Assembly (NCBI GenBank): GCA_017307165.1
Contig: JAFKGK010000010.1
Location: 38,006 to 102,005 of the forward strand
Source: Candidatus Melainabacteria bacterium
GTDB lineage: Bacteria > Cyanobacteriota > Vampirovibrionia > Obscuribacterales > Obscuribacteraceae
Length of the DNA: 64,000 bases
Direction: 5' to 3'
In this document: positions 7,490 to 17,182 of the stretch, piece by piece
How the letters are laid out: every line of letters begins with the position of its first letter
Position numbering within the stretch: the first letter of the stretch is position 1
Notes under the pieces: generated by a model
Seen by the model: the letters and a program-made list of their open reading frames with translations, nothing else
Told to the model about the DNA's origin: nothing
Databases searched by the model: none
Translations under genes and position numbers: made by a program

Positions 7490-10438
7490 GTGTCCAATCA
7501 AAGATTTCTCCTCATCGCATGCTTGTTCACAGGACTTTTGGCCTTTGCTCTGCGGGCGCATTTCAATCTTGAGATTTCGGAGCACCGGTTTTGCGACTCG
7601 GGTGATCCGTATTTCTTTCATGTAACTGCCACGGGACTGCTCAAGCTTTTGCAGGAGCCGCAATGGTGGATGCGACTACCTGAGCTCTTGGGGACGCCAT
7701 CGCCAAATCAGATGAACGCGCTCCTATCCGAAAAGCTCGCCGACAGGCTCTTATTGGATGGTCCGGCCTATCCGGCCTATCTAGCTCTCTTGCAAGGCCT
7801 TGTGCATATAGATTTGTCCCAGCCCAAGCAGCAATATCTACAATTTGCTCAATCTTTTGCGCTCTTCAACTCAGTCATAGATGCTCTCATCAGCCCCCTG
7901 GCAGTCTTGATCGCCTTCTCCGTCTTTAGAAGGCGAGTGACTGCTCTGATCGCAGGCTTGTTCTGGGCGATCTATACACCAGCCATAGTGGCGACACCGC
8001 TTTGCTATAGCGAGCCGTTCGCGACCTTTGTCCTGGCTCTGTGGTTTTATCTGGCGCTCAATTTTTCGGCAAAGCTAAAATCGTCAAAGAAAAACATGAT
8101 CGCTTCAATCGCCATCGCTCTGGCCTTTGGCGTAGTAACGGGCGTAGTGATGCTCACACGGCCGAGTTTTGCGGCTTTGCCATTTATCAGCCTCGGGCTC
8201 TTTGCCATTTTTAATTGGCAAAAAGTCATTACTTACGTGCAGCCAAAGGTATACCCGCTCTATGCAGCATATACGGCAGGGGCAGTAGCGATGATCGTGC
8301 CCTGGTTGTATGTGACCAAGCTGCTTACAGGCAAAATGGCCCTCGCCATCAGCCGCGTGCCTGGCTACAACTTGAGCATGGGCAATCAATTGTGGAGCGA
8401 CGGCTGGGTGGCTTATTCACCGCATATAGTGCCGTTCGAAACCGGTCCGGCGATCCAGGCTCTGCTTACTGACGTGGCGGCGCATCCTCTAGCCTTTGCT
8501 TCGCTCTATTTGCGCAAGGTCCTGAGATTGTGGCTGGCACCCTGGAACGACATGCATCACACCTATCTGCTCGGCAATCCCTTGATGAATGCTGAGCACT
8601 GCTGGTTTTTGCTTTTGGCGATGATAGCAGTGGTGGTGATTTTTTCGCAAAGCGGACGCAATTCTGAAATCGGCAAGAGGCCGCGTTTTCAAGCTTTTAC
8701 TCTTTTGACCTTGATAGTAGTCTTTCATTTTACGTATTTGCCTTTCGTAGCCATCTCGCGCTATGCAGCGACGGCAGCGTTTGCAGTGATTATTTTGGCG
8801 GCGGCCGGAGCCACAATCAATAGCAGCCCGCCTATCAACAAATTGCGGATGCAGATATTGTTTGGTGCGTTTTTCCTCACGCTGGCAGAGTTGTGCGGTC
8901 ATACACAGTGGTATAACAATCTTTTGGCGGATCTGTCAGAAAATGTCGTGGTTTTTCTAGCTGCCAAGGCCGCATGGCCACTTTCTATTTGTTTTTTGAC
9001 TGGCCTTGCCGTGTGGGGTTTGTTAAAGTCGCGACCGGGCAAACTCTCCTCGCTGACGGCGCTCTTGCTGGGTGGCACCATTAGTGGTGCATTGCTCGCC
9101 GATCTATTTTCTTTGAGGACTCTAGAGTTTTCGCGGGTTTTAAAGCCGGGCGAGAGCATTTTGCTGCGCGTGCCGAGGGAGTTTTTTGCAAATACTGGGG
9201 AAAAAGATCGGTATTTGCTTTTGGATTGCCAGGCGGTCGGCGCAGGGCCGCAGGCAGGTTCTCTGGAGCCTGCCCTGATAGTAAATGCAGTAGGGGACGA
9301 TGGAAAAGAGTGCAAGGATCTAGATCCGCATTTGCAGCAAAATCTACTGCCCTGGTGGCACCTGGATAAGCATGCGGTGACCTTTAATAATGCCTTGGAT
9401 TTTCAGGCAAACTTTGAAGGAAAGCCTAAGCAGGCTTTCAGGCAGTGGTGGGTCTATCCCCTGGCGCCTTTGTTGCAGGCTAAGGACATCGGTGGTTCTG
9501 GATCTGATGAGCCAAAAATTGGCGCATCGCAAACTCTCAATCTCAGCCTAAAGGCGCAAGATAATGTGCGTATTTTTGGAAGCGTAAAATTGGGCCAGGC
9601 GGAATTTTTGCCCTCACTTAAAGATAACAGCTGGACAAAAGGGTTTGCCAGCTTTGATTGTACGGATTGTAGGCTGGCGCAGCCGCCGGAGGCTCTTGCA
9701 GCCCATAAAATAGTCTTGGATAGGGATCTGGCACAAAGGCAATGGCGCGTTTTTGCTATGAAACATGGGCAAGGTGCCACAGGTGCAGAGACGGTGTTGG
9801 CAAACGATAAAAATGCCGATAGAAAGAACAACAAAAATTGGTTTGAGGTTTATTTTGGCCAGCCTCTATGGTCGGCCGGAGCCTTGGAGATCAGCGGGAG
9901 AAGGCCTGCTACAGCGACTATAGATCTTGGGCCGATAGCTGATCGCAAAGATAGAAATCGCTGTGAAAACCTGAAATTTGTGGCGACAATCAAAGGTAAT
10001 AAGAAAAAACAGTTAGCCGCTTTTAATGTGGCTATAACAGGTGTAGGTGCCGCTGTAAATCAGATCGAGGGCGGGGGCGGAAACGGAAGCGATGGCGCGG
10101 ATTCACGACAGACTCAGACCTGGCAAACGGCCTGGGTACCTAAACAGACGGTGATTGGTGCAGATGAGACAACGATTTATGTGGATGAGATCTTGCCAGA
10201 GACGGTTTCCAAATGGATTGAGCGAAAACTGACATTGTCTGCTGTGCCTTTTACTGTTGATCAGCTGCATCTCCACAAAAAGCGCTGCATTGACTCGGAT
10301 TTGTTGATGACCAATGCTGAATTGACTATCTTCCCAAGCGATCTAAAACCTCAGGGAGTGGATCTAGAGACCGGCGGGATGGTGCTCTGGGGCCCCAAAG
10401 AGGGCGGGGAAGAAATCAGGTTTTTGCCCGGTCGATAG
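7490..10438 (+). CDS. Large GT-C (family 39-like) membrane glycosyltransferase with C-terminal ectodomain
   Basis: A 982-residue integral membrane protein starting at GTG 7490. The N-terminal half has about a dozen hydrophobic segments, with an acidic first periplasmic loop (CDSGDPYFFHV) where GT-C enzymes carry their catalytic Asp. It also has the family-type pattern PGYNLSMGNQLWSDGW and, further on, LYLRKVLRLWLAPWND. GT-C enzymes use polyprenyl-phosphate sugars as donors on the outer face of the membrane. From about residue 560 the chain becomes a soluble ectodomain beginning DRYLLLDCQA and containing FRQWWVYPL; two other genes (30936-33677 and 54789-57485) carry matching blocks. The acceptor is unknown: glycan, lipid or protein are all possible. 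It follows the secreted-protein gene closely. Confidence 0.8.
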   Translation: MSNQRFLLIACLFTGLLAFALRAHFNLEISEHRFCDSGDPYFFHVTATGLLKLLQEPQWWMRLPELLGTPSPNQMNALLSEKLADRLLLDGPAYPAYLALLQGLVHIDLSQPKQQYLQFAQSFALFNSVIDALISPLAVLIAFSVFRRRVTALIAGLFWAIYTPAIVATPLCYSEPFATFVLALWFYLALNFSAKLKSSKKNMIASIAIALAFGVVTGVVMLTRPSFAALPFISLGLFAIFNWQKVITYVQPKVYPLYAAYTAGAVAMIVPWLYVTKLLTGKMALAISRVPGYNLSMGNQLWSDGWVAYSPHIVPFETGPAIQALLTDVAAHPLAFASLYLRKVLRLWLAPWNDMHHTYLLGNPLMNAEHCWFLLLAMIAVVVIFSQSGRNSEIGKRPRFQAFTLLTLIVVFHFTYLPFVAISRYAATAAFAVIILAAAGATINSSPPINKLRMQILFGAFFLTLAELCGHTQWYNNLLADLSENVVVFLAAKAAWPLSICFLTGLAVWGLLKSRPGKLSSLTALLLGGTISGALLADLFSLRTLEFSRVLKPGESILLRVPREFFANTGEKDRYLLLDCQAVGAGPQAGSLEPALIVNAVGDDGKECKDLDPHLQQNLLPWWHLDKHAVTFNNALDFQANFEGKPKQAFRQWWVYPLAPLLQAKDIGGSGSDEPKIGASQTLNLSLKAQDNVRIFGSVKLGQAEFLPSLKDNSWTKGFASFDCTDCRLAQPPEALAAHKIVLDRDLAQRQWRVFAMKHGQGATGAETVLANDKNADRKNNKNWFEVYFGQPLWSAGALEISGRRPATATIDLGPIADRKDRNRCENLKFVATIKGNKKKQLAAFNVAITGVGAAVNQIEGGGGNGSDGADSRQTQTWQTAWVPKQTVIGADETTIYVDEILPETVSKWIERKLTLSAVPFTVDQLHLHKKRCIDSDLLMTNAELTIFPSDLKPQGVDLETGGMVLWGPKEGGEEIRFLPGR

Positions 10439-10460
10439 CCTCAAATGGGCTAGTGGCCGT

Positions 10461-10759
10461 TCGAAAGAAAATTTCAAAAATTTCTTTCGATGTGGCTATC
10501 ATGGGCTTTTCGAGACCTACAATCGCATTTTTTAAGCTCTTCAAATGGACAAGATACTCTCAGCCGCGACTTAGCTATGGCACTCGCATGGTCGAAAGAA
10601 AAATTCGAAAATTTCTTTCGGCCTCAAAGTTGCTATAGCTTCAACAAAGCCTCTTAAATCAGTAGCAACGTGAGGAGACGGAGCCTCGTACAGCAGTCAA
10701 ATGTCCACTACATGGGCCATAGCGACAAAACAGAAAGAAAATTTCAAAAATTTCTTACG
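10461..10759. repeat. Three spaced copies of an A/T-rich inverted repeat in a gene-free stretch
   Basis: The interval 10439-10900 has no convincing gene. It holds three copies of a near-palindrome built on CGAAAGAAA...TTTCTTTCG, at 10461-10490, 10593-10620 and 10732-10759 (the last degenerate, ending TTTCTTACG). Start-to-start distances are about 132 and 139 bases. Arms of 9-10 bases flank an AT-rich centre, so each could form a hairpin or bind a dimeric regulator. The copies lie between two converging units (GT-C gene on plus, efflux operon on minus), where terminators or dispersed repeats are common. The regular spacing suggests duplication of a ~135-base unit, although the spacers have diverged. 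Confidence 0.7.
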
Positions 10760-10900
10760 AGCGCATACTCTTCAAATTCATAAGATCGCGACCAGAGAGC
10801 CAAAAACAATTAATCGAAAAGACAAAAAACACACCTAAATACAAAACCTAGCCTTATAGCTAAAACACGCCCTAAGCAAAAAGTTTCATTCAGTACTATC

Positions 10901-12148
10901 CTACTCCTTGCTCAATCTCTGCAAAGACATCCCCAAAAGCTTCAGACTGCCTTGAGTCGCAATCCTGTCCCCACTCCGCAGTCCCTCCACTACTTCCATT
11001 GATTCACCGAGTGTTTTACCGATCTCTACCCGTGTTTCTTTAAACACATTAGGCGCTTGCTCTACATAGACCACGGTAGCTTCGCCCACCTGCTGCACCG
11101 CCAGCGATGGCACAAAAAGAGCCTGCGCCGTATCCGTTTGCAAAGTCATTTTGCCAAACATCTCCGGTTTAAGATCACTATTTGGATTGACGATATTAGC
11201 CCGCACGGCCATAGTCCGAGTCTCGGACTGGATCCTGGTATCGATAAAGCTCAAGGATCCAATAAAATCCCGCTTGGGAAAACTATCGATTTTTGCATGC
11301 ACAGGGATACCCCGCTTGATCAAAGAAACATCTTTTTCGGGAATTTGCGCCGTCAGCCACACTCGTGTCAGATCCGCCACCACAAATAGTGGCTTACCAC
11401 CTTCGATCATTTCACCTGGATCAGCATCCCGAACAGTCACTACGCCAGATCGAGGCGATCGGATCGAAAACTTATGCTGGATCTGTTTGGAAGCAACGAT
11501 CCGGTCCACTTCTTGCTTCGGGATGCCAAACAAATGCAATCTCTGCCGCGTCGTTTCGATAGCGGCCGCAATTTTCTCATCCAGCGCCCGCACCGCTGCC
11601 TTTTCCAGGCTCAATTCGTTCTCGGCAATTTCAACATCGGCCTCTGCCGCAATCTTCTCACTCAGCAAGGTCTTCTTACGCTGATAGACTTTCTGCGCCA
11701 AAAGCATTCGCACTTCCAGCTGCCGTCTCTCGGCCTGCAATTCGAGCAGTTTGCTGACCAATTCGCTCTCGATCTGCCCCACCTGATCGGAGTGCACAGT
11801 CACAAGCACCTGGCCCTGCTTGACGTTATCGCCCTGCTGCACTCGCACATCTTCGACGATGCCGGGTACCAGCGATATTACCGGCGTAGTCAGACTCGGA
11901 TTTGCTTCGACCACCCCAGGTACGGTCAACTCCACCGGTACGCGCTTTAGCGAGACCGGCTCCACCCGTAAACGCATATCGCGGGCCTGCTCCGCCGATA
12001 CAGTAACCGGCAGATTTGCCAGATGCGCACCACTAGCAGCAGGCAATGGCTCCATCTCCTTGGTGCAAGCGCACAAGAGTGGCAGGAAAATCGCAAGAAT
12101 CGCGCCTTTAGCAAAACCCGCATAGTTTTTATGCACGCGTTTCGGCAT
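10901..12148 (-). CDS. RND efflux periplasmic adaptor (CusB/CzcB-type lipoprotein), second system
   Basis: Membrane-fusion protein of the heavy-metal RND class. The ATG at 12148 is chosen because a GAGGAG motif lies 10 bases upstream and it gives a lipoprotein signal (GAILAIFLPLLCAC, lipobox Cys near residue 28). The frame from 12202 would overlap the pump by far more than needed. Features in order: half-lipoyl motif VPGIVEDVRVQQGDNVKQGQ, a coiled-coil hairpin, the second half-lipoyl RSPRSGVVTVRDADPGEMI, beta-barrel with RTMAVRANI, and the terminal TQGSLKLLGMSLQRL. It is last in a minus-strand operon (TolC, pump, adaptor) and overlaps the pump gene by 20 bases, implying translational coupling. 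It is clearly divergent from the adaptor at 1713. Confidence 0.9.
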   Translation of the reverse strand: MPKRVHKNYAGFAKGAILAIFLPLLCACTKEMEPLPAASGAHLANLPVTVSAEQARDMRLRVEPVSLKRVPVELTVPGVVEANPSLTTPVISLVPGIVEDVRVQQGDNVKQGQVLVTVHSDQVGQIESELVSKLLELQAERRQLEVRMLLAQKVYQRKKTLLSEKIAAEADVEIAENELSLEKAAVRALDEKIAAAIETTRQRLHLFGIPKQEVDRIVASKQIQHKFSIRSPRSGVVTVRDADPGEMIEGGKPLFVVADLTRVWLTAQIPEKDVSLIKRGIPVHAKIDSFPKRDFIGSLSFIDTRIQSETRTMAVRANIVNPNSDLKPEMFGKMTLQTDTAQALFVPSLAVQQVGEATVVYVEQAPNVFKETRVEIGKTLGESMEVVEGLRSGDRIATQGSLKLLGMSLQRLSKE

Positions 12149-15100
12149 TACCGACCTGCTCCTCATTTTTACTGATTTTCTCACTCGCATCATTTTTTGC
12201 ACCGCGCCCAGGACTCGGCGTAAACTTTAAATAGATTGCCGGTAAGACATATAGGGTCAATACCGTACAAGAAATCAAACCGCCAATTATCACGATCGCA
12301 AAAGGCTTTTGCGTCTGCGAACCCACCTCATTAGACAGCGCCGCCGGCAAGAGTCCCATAGCCGCTATCGTCGCCGTCATTAACACAGGTCTCATCCGCG
12401 TCAAACTGCCTTCATAGACGGCTTCTTCGACGCTGTAACCCTCGTGCCGCATCTCATTGACAAAGGACACCAACAAGATGCCATTTTTGACCGCCAGACC
12501 AAACAGTGCAATCAATCCTACTCCTGCCGAGATAGAAAAGTAAGTCTTGGTCAAATACAGCGCCAAAACAGCTCCGATCGCCGCCAGAGGCACCACCGAA
12601 AACATGACGATAGCACCACCGAGAGTACCACAAGCCAGATAAAGGATTATGATGATCACCACGAGAGTCACTGGCAGCACCACGCTTAATTGATGCGACG
12701 CATCCCTCTGCCGCTGAAACTCACCCGACCAATGCACCCGATAACCCTCAGGCAAAGCAACCATCTTATCTACTTTCTTTTGCGCTTCTTCGACTGCCGT
12801 CGCAAGATCCCGCCCTCGCACATTGGCCCTGATCGTGGCCATTCGCGAGCCCGCTTCACGCCATATCTGTGTTGCACCATTCACCGTCTTGAGCGTCGCC
12901 AACTGCGACAAAGGCACGCGACGACCATTTGATGCATCCACCAAAATATCGTTGAGCGCTTCCTTGGTCGATCGGTATTGCGCCGCCAGGCACACCATCA
13001 GATCGTGCCTTCGCTCCCCGTCGATGATAGTCGAAGCAGACGAGCCACCTATGGCAATTTCTACTAGATCCTTGAGGTCATTCTCATTGAGCCCATACCG
13101 CGCAGCCTGCTCGCGATCGATCTCGATCAGGTACTGGGGCTGCCCCAGCAAAGGATCGACGATCACATCCACGATACCCGGAGTGTGGCTCATGATCGAT
13201 CCGACTTCGCGTCCAAGGCTTTCTAATTTTGAAAGATCCGGTCCCGAGATCTTTGCCACGAGAGACCCCTGCACCCCGCTCAAAGCCTCATCCAGAGTGG
13301 TCTGGATATATTGAGTAAAATAATAGCCGACACCCGGGATCTGCTCGAGATCTTTTCGCATGGCCGCGATCAGGAGGACCTTGTCTTCATGAAACTCCTT
13401 GCGCCAGGCATGCGCTGGCCTGAGATCTACATAGTGCTCCTGATCGGCAAAACGCGCCGGATCGGTCCCATCATCTGGACCACCCACCTGAGATAAGACC
13501 TGCTTGACCTCTGGATAGCGCAAAAGCGTCGCTCTCACATTATGCGCAGTGGCCACAGCCTCATTAAGCGTCACGCTCCCTGGCTTAATGGTGGCGCGCA
13601 GCCATATATTGCCTTCTTCGAGGTGGGGCAAAAACTCGCTACCGATCTGCGTAAACAGCCAACCAGCACCGGTCACTGCCAGGCAAGCCGTCGCAATCAC
13701 CAGCCAGGGATGTCTGAGCGCCTGCGCCAGTGTCGGCTTATAGATCTTACGTGCAGCGGCGACAACAGGGCTTTCGCGCTCGGTGAGAGGTTTACGCGTC
13801 AAAAAAAATGCCGCCAAGACCGGCACCAGTGCCAGTGCCACTAACCCCGCTCCAACCAGTGCCGCCACCATGGTAATGGCCAGGGGCCTGAACAATTTCC
13901 CCTCTACCCCACCAAAACTAAAGATCGGCAAAAAAGTCGCAACAATTGTGACTATGCCAAAAACGATCGGACTCCCGACTTCTTTGGCAGAGGCCATGAG
14001 GAGACCAAGACGCTCCGTCGGAGTCTTGTCCCGCCCGTGCTCAGATAGTCGGCGCATGATATTTTCGGTCATCACTACCGCCGAATCCACCAGTATGCCA
14101 AAGTCTATAGCGCCGAGAGAAAGGAGATTGGCTGGAATACCAAGCAGGCTCAAGACTATAAAGGCAATGAGCATAGCGATTGGAATGACTATAGCCGTGA
14201 TCAAAGCCGACGGCACATCAGCCAGAAATACAGCGAGTAGCACCACCACCAGTGTCACGCCGATGGCTACGTTTGTGCCTACCGTCTCGAGAGTCTGCTT
14301 GATCAGCCGATCGCGATCGTAGAGGGTCGTGAGTTCCACCCCGCGTGGCAGAGTCTTTATGATCTCAGGCAAACGCTCTTTTATATTTTTCAGGACGGCC
14401 GAAGGATTTTCGCCCCGCCGCAATAGCACGATGCCTTCGACCACGTCATCTTCGAGATCCTTGCCGACCTGACCGCGCCGCACCAGACCACCAACGGTCA
14501 CCTGGGCCACATCCTTGATGCGCACAGGGATACCGGCAGCACTCGACTTGATCACTACATTGCCGATATCTTGCTCATTTTTGAGCAGACCGAGTTGCCT
14601 GACGATCAGGGCATTGCCGTTGTGCTCGAGAAAACCACCACCAGTAGTGGCATTAGAACGACTGGCCGCGTCAAAGACTTCCTTGAGCGAGACATTGTAA
14701 GACCGCAATTTGTAAGGATCGACATTGATCTGATAGCTCTTGGTTGGTCCGCCTTCGCTGATGACACCGATCACTCCAGGTATCTGGCGAAACAGCTTTT
14801 CGAGCTCCCACTGCTGGATCGACCGCAAGCCCATCGCCGAATAATATGGGCTGTGCAGACAATATCTAAATATTTCTCTCAAACTACCTACATCTGGCTC
14901 CAGATGAGGCACTACTCCATCAGGTAAAGGCGCTTGCGTGATGCGCTCTAAAACTTGCTGCCTGACCAGGGTCGTAGGCGTGCCATCGCTAAAGGTAGAA
15001 ATGACAACAGAAAGCCCATAGAGCGAAAGGGATCGCAAAGCGACCTGATTGGGGATGCCATTAACTTCTTTTTCAAGAGGTACGGTGACCAGCTTTTCTA

Positions 15101-15290
15101 CTTCTTCGGGTCCCTTGCCCGGCACCAGGGTAATAACCCGCACCTGGGGGTTGGCAAGCTCTGGATAGGCTTCGATCGGCAGTGTGATCCAGGCGATCGC
15201 TCCTGCCACAACCACCAGAGCAAAGGCGATCAAAGCCAGATATCTGCCCTTGATAGCAGCCTGGATAAAACTATTGATGGCACCCTGCAT
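12129..15290 (-). CDS. CusA/CzcA-family heavy-metal RND efflux pump, second system
   Basis: A 1053-residue RND transporter. After the first TM segment it shows LPIEAYPELANPQVRVIT and the porter motif TVPLEKEVNGIPNQVALRS. The TM4 proton-relay signature GAIDFGILVDSAVVMTEN follows, then the second porter half, FGLAVKNGILLVSFV and a final TM ending VLPAIYLKF. Both TM4 aspartates are present, so the pump should be active. The operon order is TolC (99-base gap), this pump, then the adaptor (20-base overlap), giving a complete tripartite exporter. The sequence differs enough from the 3095-6295 pump to suggest a different substrate or origin rather than recent duplication. The metal is not determinable here. 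Confidence 0.95.
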   Translation of the reverse strand: MQGAINSFIQAAIKGRYLALIAFALVVVAGAIAWITLPIEAYPELANPQVRVITLVPGKGPEEVEKLVTVPLEKEVNGIPNQVALRSLSLYGLSVVISTFSDGTPTTLVRQQVLERITQAPLPDGVVPHLEPDVGSLREIFRYCLHSPYYSAMGLRSIQQWELEKLFRQIPGVIGVISEGGPTKSYQINVDPYKLRSYNVSLKEVFDAASRSNATTGGGFLEHNGNALIVRQLGLLKNEQDIGNVVIKSSAAGIPVRIKDVAQVTVGGLVRRGQVGKDLEDDVVEGIVLLRRGENPSAVLKNIKERLPEIIKTLPRGVELTTLYDRDRLIKQTLETVGTNVAIGVTLVVVLLAVFLADVPSALITAIVIPIAMLIAFIVLSLLGIPANLLSLGAIDFGILVDSAVVMTENIMRRLSEHGRDKTPTERLGLLMASAKEVGSPIVFGIVTIVATFLPIFSFGGVEGKLFRPLAITMVAALVGAGLVALALVPVLAAFFLTRKPLTERESPVVAAARKIYKPTLAQALRHPWLVIATACLAVTGAGWLFTQIGSEFLPHLEEGNIWLRATIKPGSVTLNEAVATAHNVRATLLRYPEVKQVLSQVGGPDDGTDPARFADQEHYVDLRPAHAWRKEFHEDKVLLIAAMRKDLEQIPGVGYYFTQYIQTTLDEALSGVQGSLVAKISGPDLSKLESLGREVGSIMSHTPGIVDVIVDPLLGQPQYLIEIDREQAARYGLNENDLKDLVEIAIGGSSASTIIDGERRHDLMVCLAAQYRSTKEALNDILVDASNGRRVPLSQLATLKTVNGATQIWREAGSRMATIRANVRGRDLATAVEEAQKKVDKMVALPEGYRVHWSGEFQRQRDASHQLSVVLPVTLVVIIIILYLACGTLGGAIVMFSVVPLAAIGAVLALYLTKTYFSISAGVGLIALFGLAVKNGILLVSFVNEMRHEGYSVEEAVYEGSLTRMRPVLMTATIAAMGLLPAALSNEVGSQTQKPFAIVIIGGLISCTVLTLYVLPAIYLKFTPSPGRGAKNDASEKISKNEEQVGNAETRA

Positions 15291-15389
15291 ACACGGTTAT
15301 CCAAGAGACGATGAAAGCTTCGCGAAAGCTTAGACTCATTTTCTCACATCGAACTGTCAAATGCCTATCTAGCTATATTTATAGCCACA

Positions 15390-17096
15390 TCAACCATACT
15401 CGAGAGGCCTGCCGCAAGCCTGCTCCAGCTCGGTAAAAGCGTCTTGATAGAGCCGCACTGCGTCCAGATACTGCAACCTGATCTGCACGTTGGCCTGCTG
15501 CACCTGCAAGGTCGCAGTAATGTCCGCCTGGCCCACCTCGTACGATCTACGCGCAAGACGTGCTACTTCGGATGAATCGTTGAGGATGTGATCCTGGTAT
15601 TGCTTGAGCTTTTGCCTGGCCGCCAACACATTGTTGTAGGCAGAAGAAATCTGCTGCGTGATTAGATTTTTTTGACCATCCATCTCATACTGCAATTGCT
15701 TGCCTTGAGCCTTGAGTCTGACGATCTCACCCTGGTTCCAATTGGTGACGGGAGTTACGATCATCAAGGACACATATATAGAGCTGAGTTTTGGACCGGT
15801 CGGTGCGTTACCCGAAACCGAGTTACCAAATCCCACTTGAGGATTAGGCACGATATTGCCATAAGCCGTGCGCAGATTTGCCTGATTGAGCTTTTGCTTT
15901 TGAGCAATGCTCTGGAGCTCCAGCCTCTGGTCCAGGCCCTTGCGTATATAGACCTGCAAAGGCGGTACAGCAGTCGTAAAATCTGGCAGCAGCTGACCTT
16001 TTTGAGCATCGTCCAGGGTTGTATCCTGTATCCCGATAAATGCAGGCAGACGTGGGATAGTGATAGCCCGATCTGGAGTACGCCCCATGATGATATTGAG
16101 TTGCTGCTTGGCTCGTATGACTCGCCGAGCACCCACCTGACGCTCTACATCGGCCTGAGACGTAGCCAGCCTCGCCTTGAGCACGTCGAGTTCGGGCACA
16201 TCACCGGCCTGAAATCTCTTTTCCGACACCTCGAGCAAGCGCCTGGCCAGATCATAGAGAGAATTGAGTGTTTCGACGGTCTCTTGAGCCACTACGACTT
16301 CGGTATAGGCTCGCCGCACATCGGCACGGAGAGTCCAGAGCTGCGCCAGCAGATCGGTCTTTGCCTGATCCACAAGCTTTTTGGCGGCAAGCATGCGAAA
16401 GACGAGCTTCCAGGGTGGCTCCCAGTTAAAAGCAGGTCCGATCCGCCTTACCTGTTCGGCATATGGACCACGGTCAAAAAACAGACCCACATTGGGCTGG
16501 GTTGCTGCATCGGCAAAGGATGCACGCGAGATCTGCAATTGCGACCTGATGGCCGCCGCCCGAGGACTTTTGACCAGAGCCTCGTCCAAAGAGTTTAGTA
16601 CTGTTACACCAGGCCCTTGCTCGGGAACAGTGTCAGAAAATTGCACCGTGCCCGAGACAGTCCGCGAATCACCGGTCTTATCGAGCTTGAGATGGTCGGC
16701 CTTGATGGCATTGAGACTCGCCGGGTCCTGACCTGGTGCAAACTCTGCAGAGTTGAGTTGCTTATCGATCGAGCTATCGATAGCATCGCGACCACCGGGC
16801 GGTAAAACAATGGGATCAGGCTTAAAGGCATCCAGAGAAGGCATGGAGATATCACGAGTGACACCAAAACCTGCTGTATTGCTCGGACCGCTAGCATTGC
16901 CTGCACTAGTACCGCTAGCACCACTGCCAGAAGGAAATTGCGAAGTCCCACGCATCTGCGCTGCTGCAGGCCTGCCACAAAAAGACGCAGAGACCGCGCC
17001 GGTCAGGGCCAGCGCAATACATTTAGAGGGATGCCAAAATTTGTTTGGTAAAGCTTTCATTTCGCTGATCAAGTATTTGTTTGGTAAAGCTTTCAT
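15390..17096 (-). CDS. TolC-family outer-membrane efflux channel
   Basis: Outer-membrane factor, the exit duct for the RND pump and adaptor encoded downstream. After a signal peptide (SKCIALALTGAVSASFCGRPAAAQ region) and a ~120-residue Gly/Ser/Pro-rich linker, it has the two repeated OEP halves. The first contains SLDEALVKSPRAAAIRSQL and long amphipathic helices; the second contains IAQKQKLNQANLRTAYGNIVP and ends with a helix around RLYQDAFTELEQACGRPLE. Two equivalent ATG starts exist, 17096 and 17060, because a 36-base tandem duplication copied the start region. The frame can also be read from a TTG at 17108. The long N-terminal linker is unusual for TolC. No convincing SD precedes either ATG. 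Confidence 0.9.
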   Translation of the reverse strand: MKALPNKYLISEMKALPNKFWHPSKCIALALTGAVSASFCGRPAAAQMRGTSQFPSGSGASGTSAGNASGPSNTAGFGVTRDISMPSLDAFKPDPIVLPPGGRDAIDSSIDKQLNSAEFAPGQDPASLNAIKADHLKLDKTGDSRTVSGTVQFSDTVPEQGPGVTVLNSLDEALVKSPRAAAIRSQLQISRASFADAATQPNVGLFFDRGPYAEQVRRIGPAFNWEPPWKLVFRMLAAKKLVDQAKTDLLAQLWTLRADVRRAYTEVVVAQETVETLNSLYDLARRLLEVSEKRFQAGDVPELDVLKARLATSQADVERQVGARRVIRAKQQLNIIMGRTPDRAITIPRLPAFIGIQDTTLDDAQKGQLLPDFTTAVPPLQVYIRKGLDQRLELQSIAQKQKLNQANLRTAYGNIVPNPQVGFGNSVSGNAPTGPKLSSIYVSLMIVTPVTNWNQGEIVRLKAQGKQLQYEMDGQKNLITQQISSAYNNVLAARQKLKQYQDHILNDSSEVARLARRSYEVGQADITATLQVQQANVQIRLQYLDAVRLYQDAFTELEQACGRPLEYG

Positions 17097-17112
17097 TTCG
17101 CTGATCAAGTAT
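17041..17112. repeat. Perfect 36-bp tandem duplication over the TolC start codon
   Basis: Two identical, directly adjacent 36-base units (17041-17076 and 17077-17112), each containing TTGTTTGGTAAAGCTTTCAT. On the minus strand each unit carries an ATG followed by codons for KALPNK, so the duplication is in frame and gives two alternative starts for the TolC gene. Identity is complete, which suggests a recent event or a polymorphic, slippage-prone repeat. Confidence 0.9.
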
Positions 17113-17118
17113 AACTGT

Positions 17119-17147
17119 TTCCCTCGGAGCTGGGCCCCGCTTATAAT
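17119..17147 (+). promoter_or_regulatory. Possible sigma-70 promoter for the sigma-like gene
   Basis: A perfect -10 hexamer TATAAT lies at 17142-17147, 35 bases before the ATG at 17183. The -35 region 17 bases upstream (TTCCCT at 17119) is poor. The expected transcription start near 17154 would leave a leader of about 28 bases. The site sits between divergent genes. Confidence 0.35.
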
Positions 17148-17182
17148 CTGCTAACATTAGCCAAAAGGTCTGATCGCCATAC

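Noticed and set aside
10453..10638. 61-residue plus-strand ORF in the repeat stretch
   Set aside because: Its coding sequence includes two copies of the inverted repeat, no SD is present and the composition is not protein-like.
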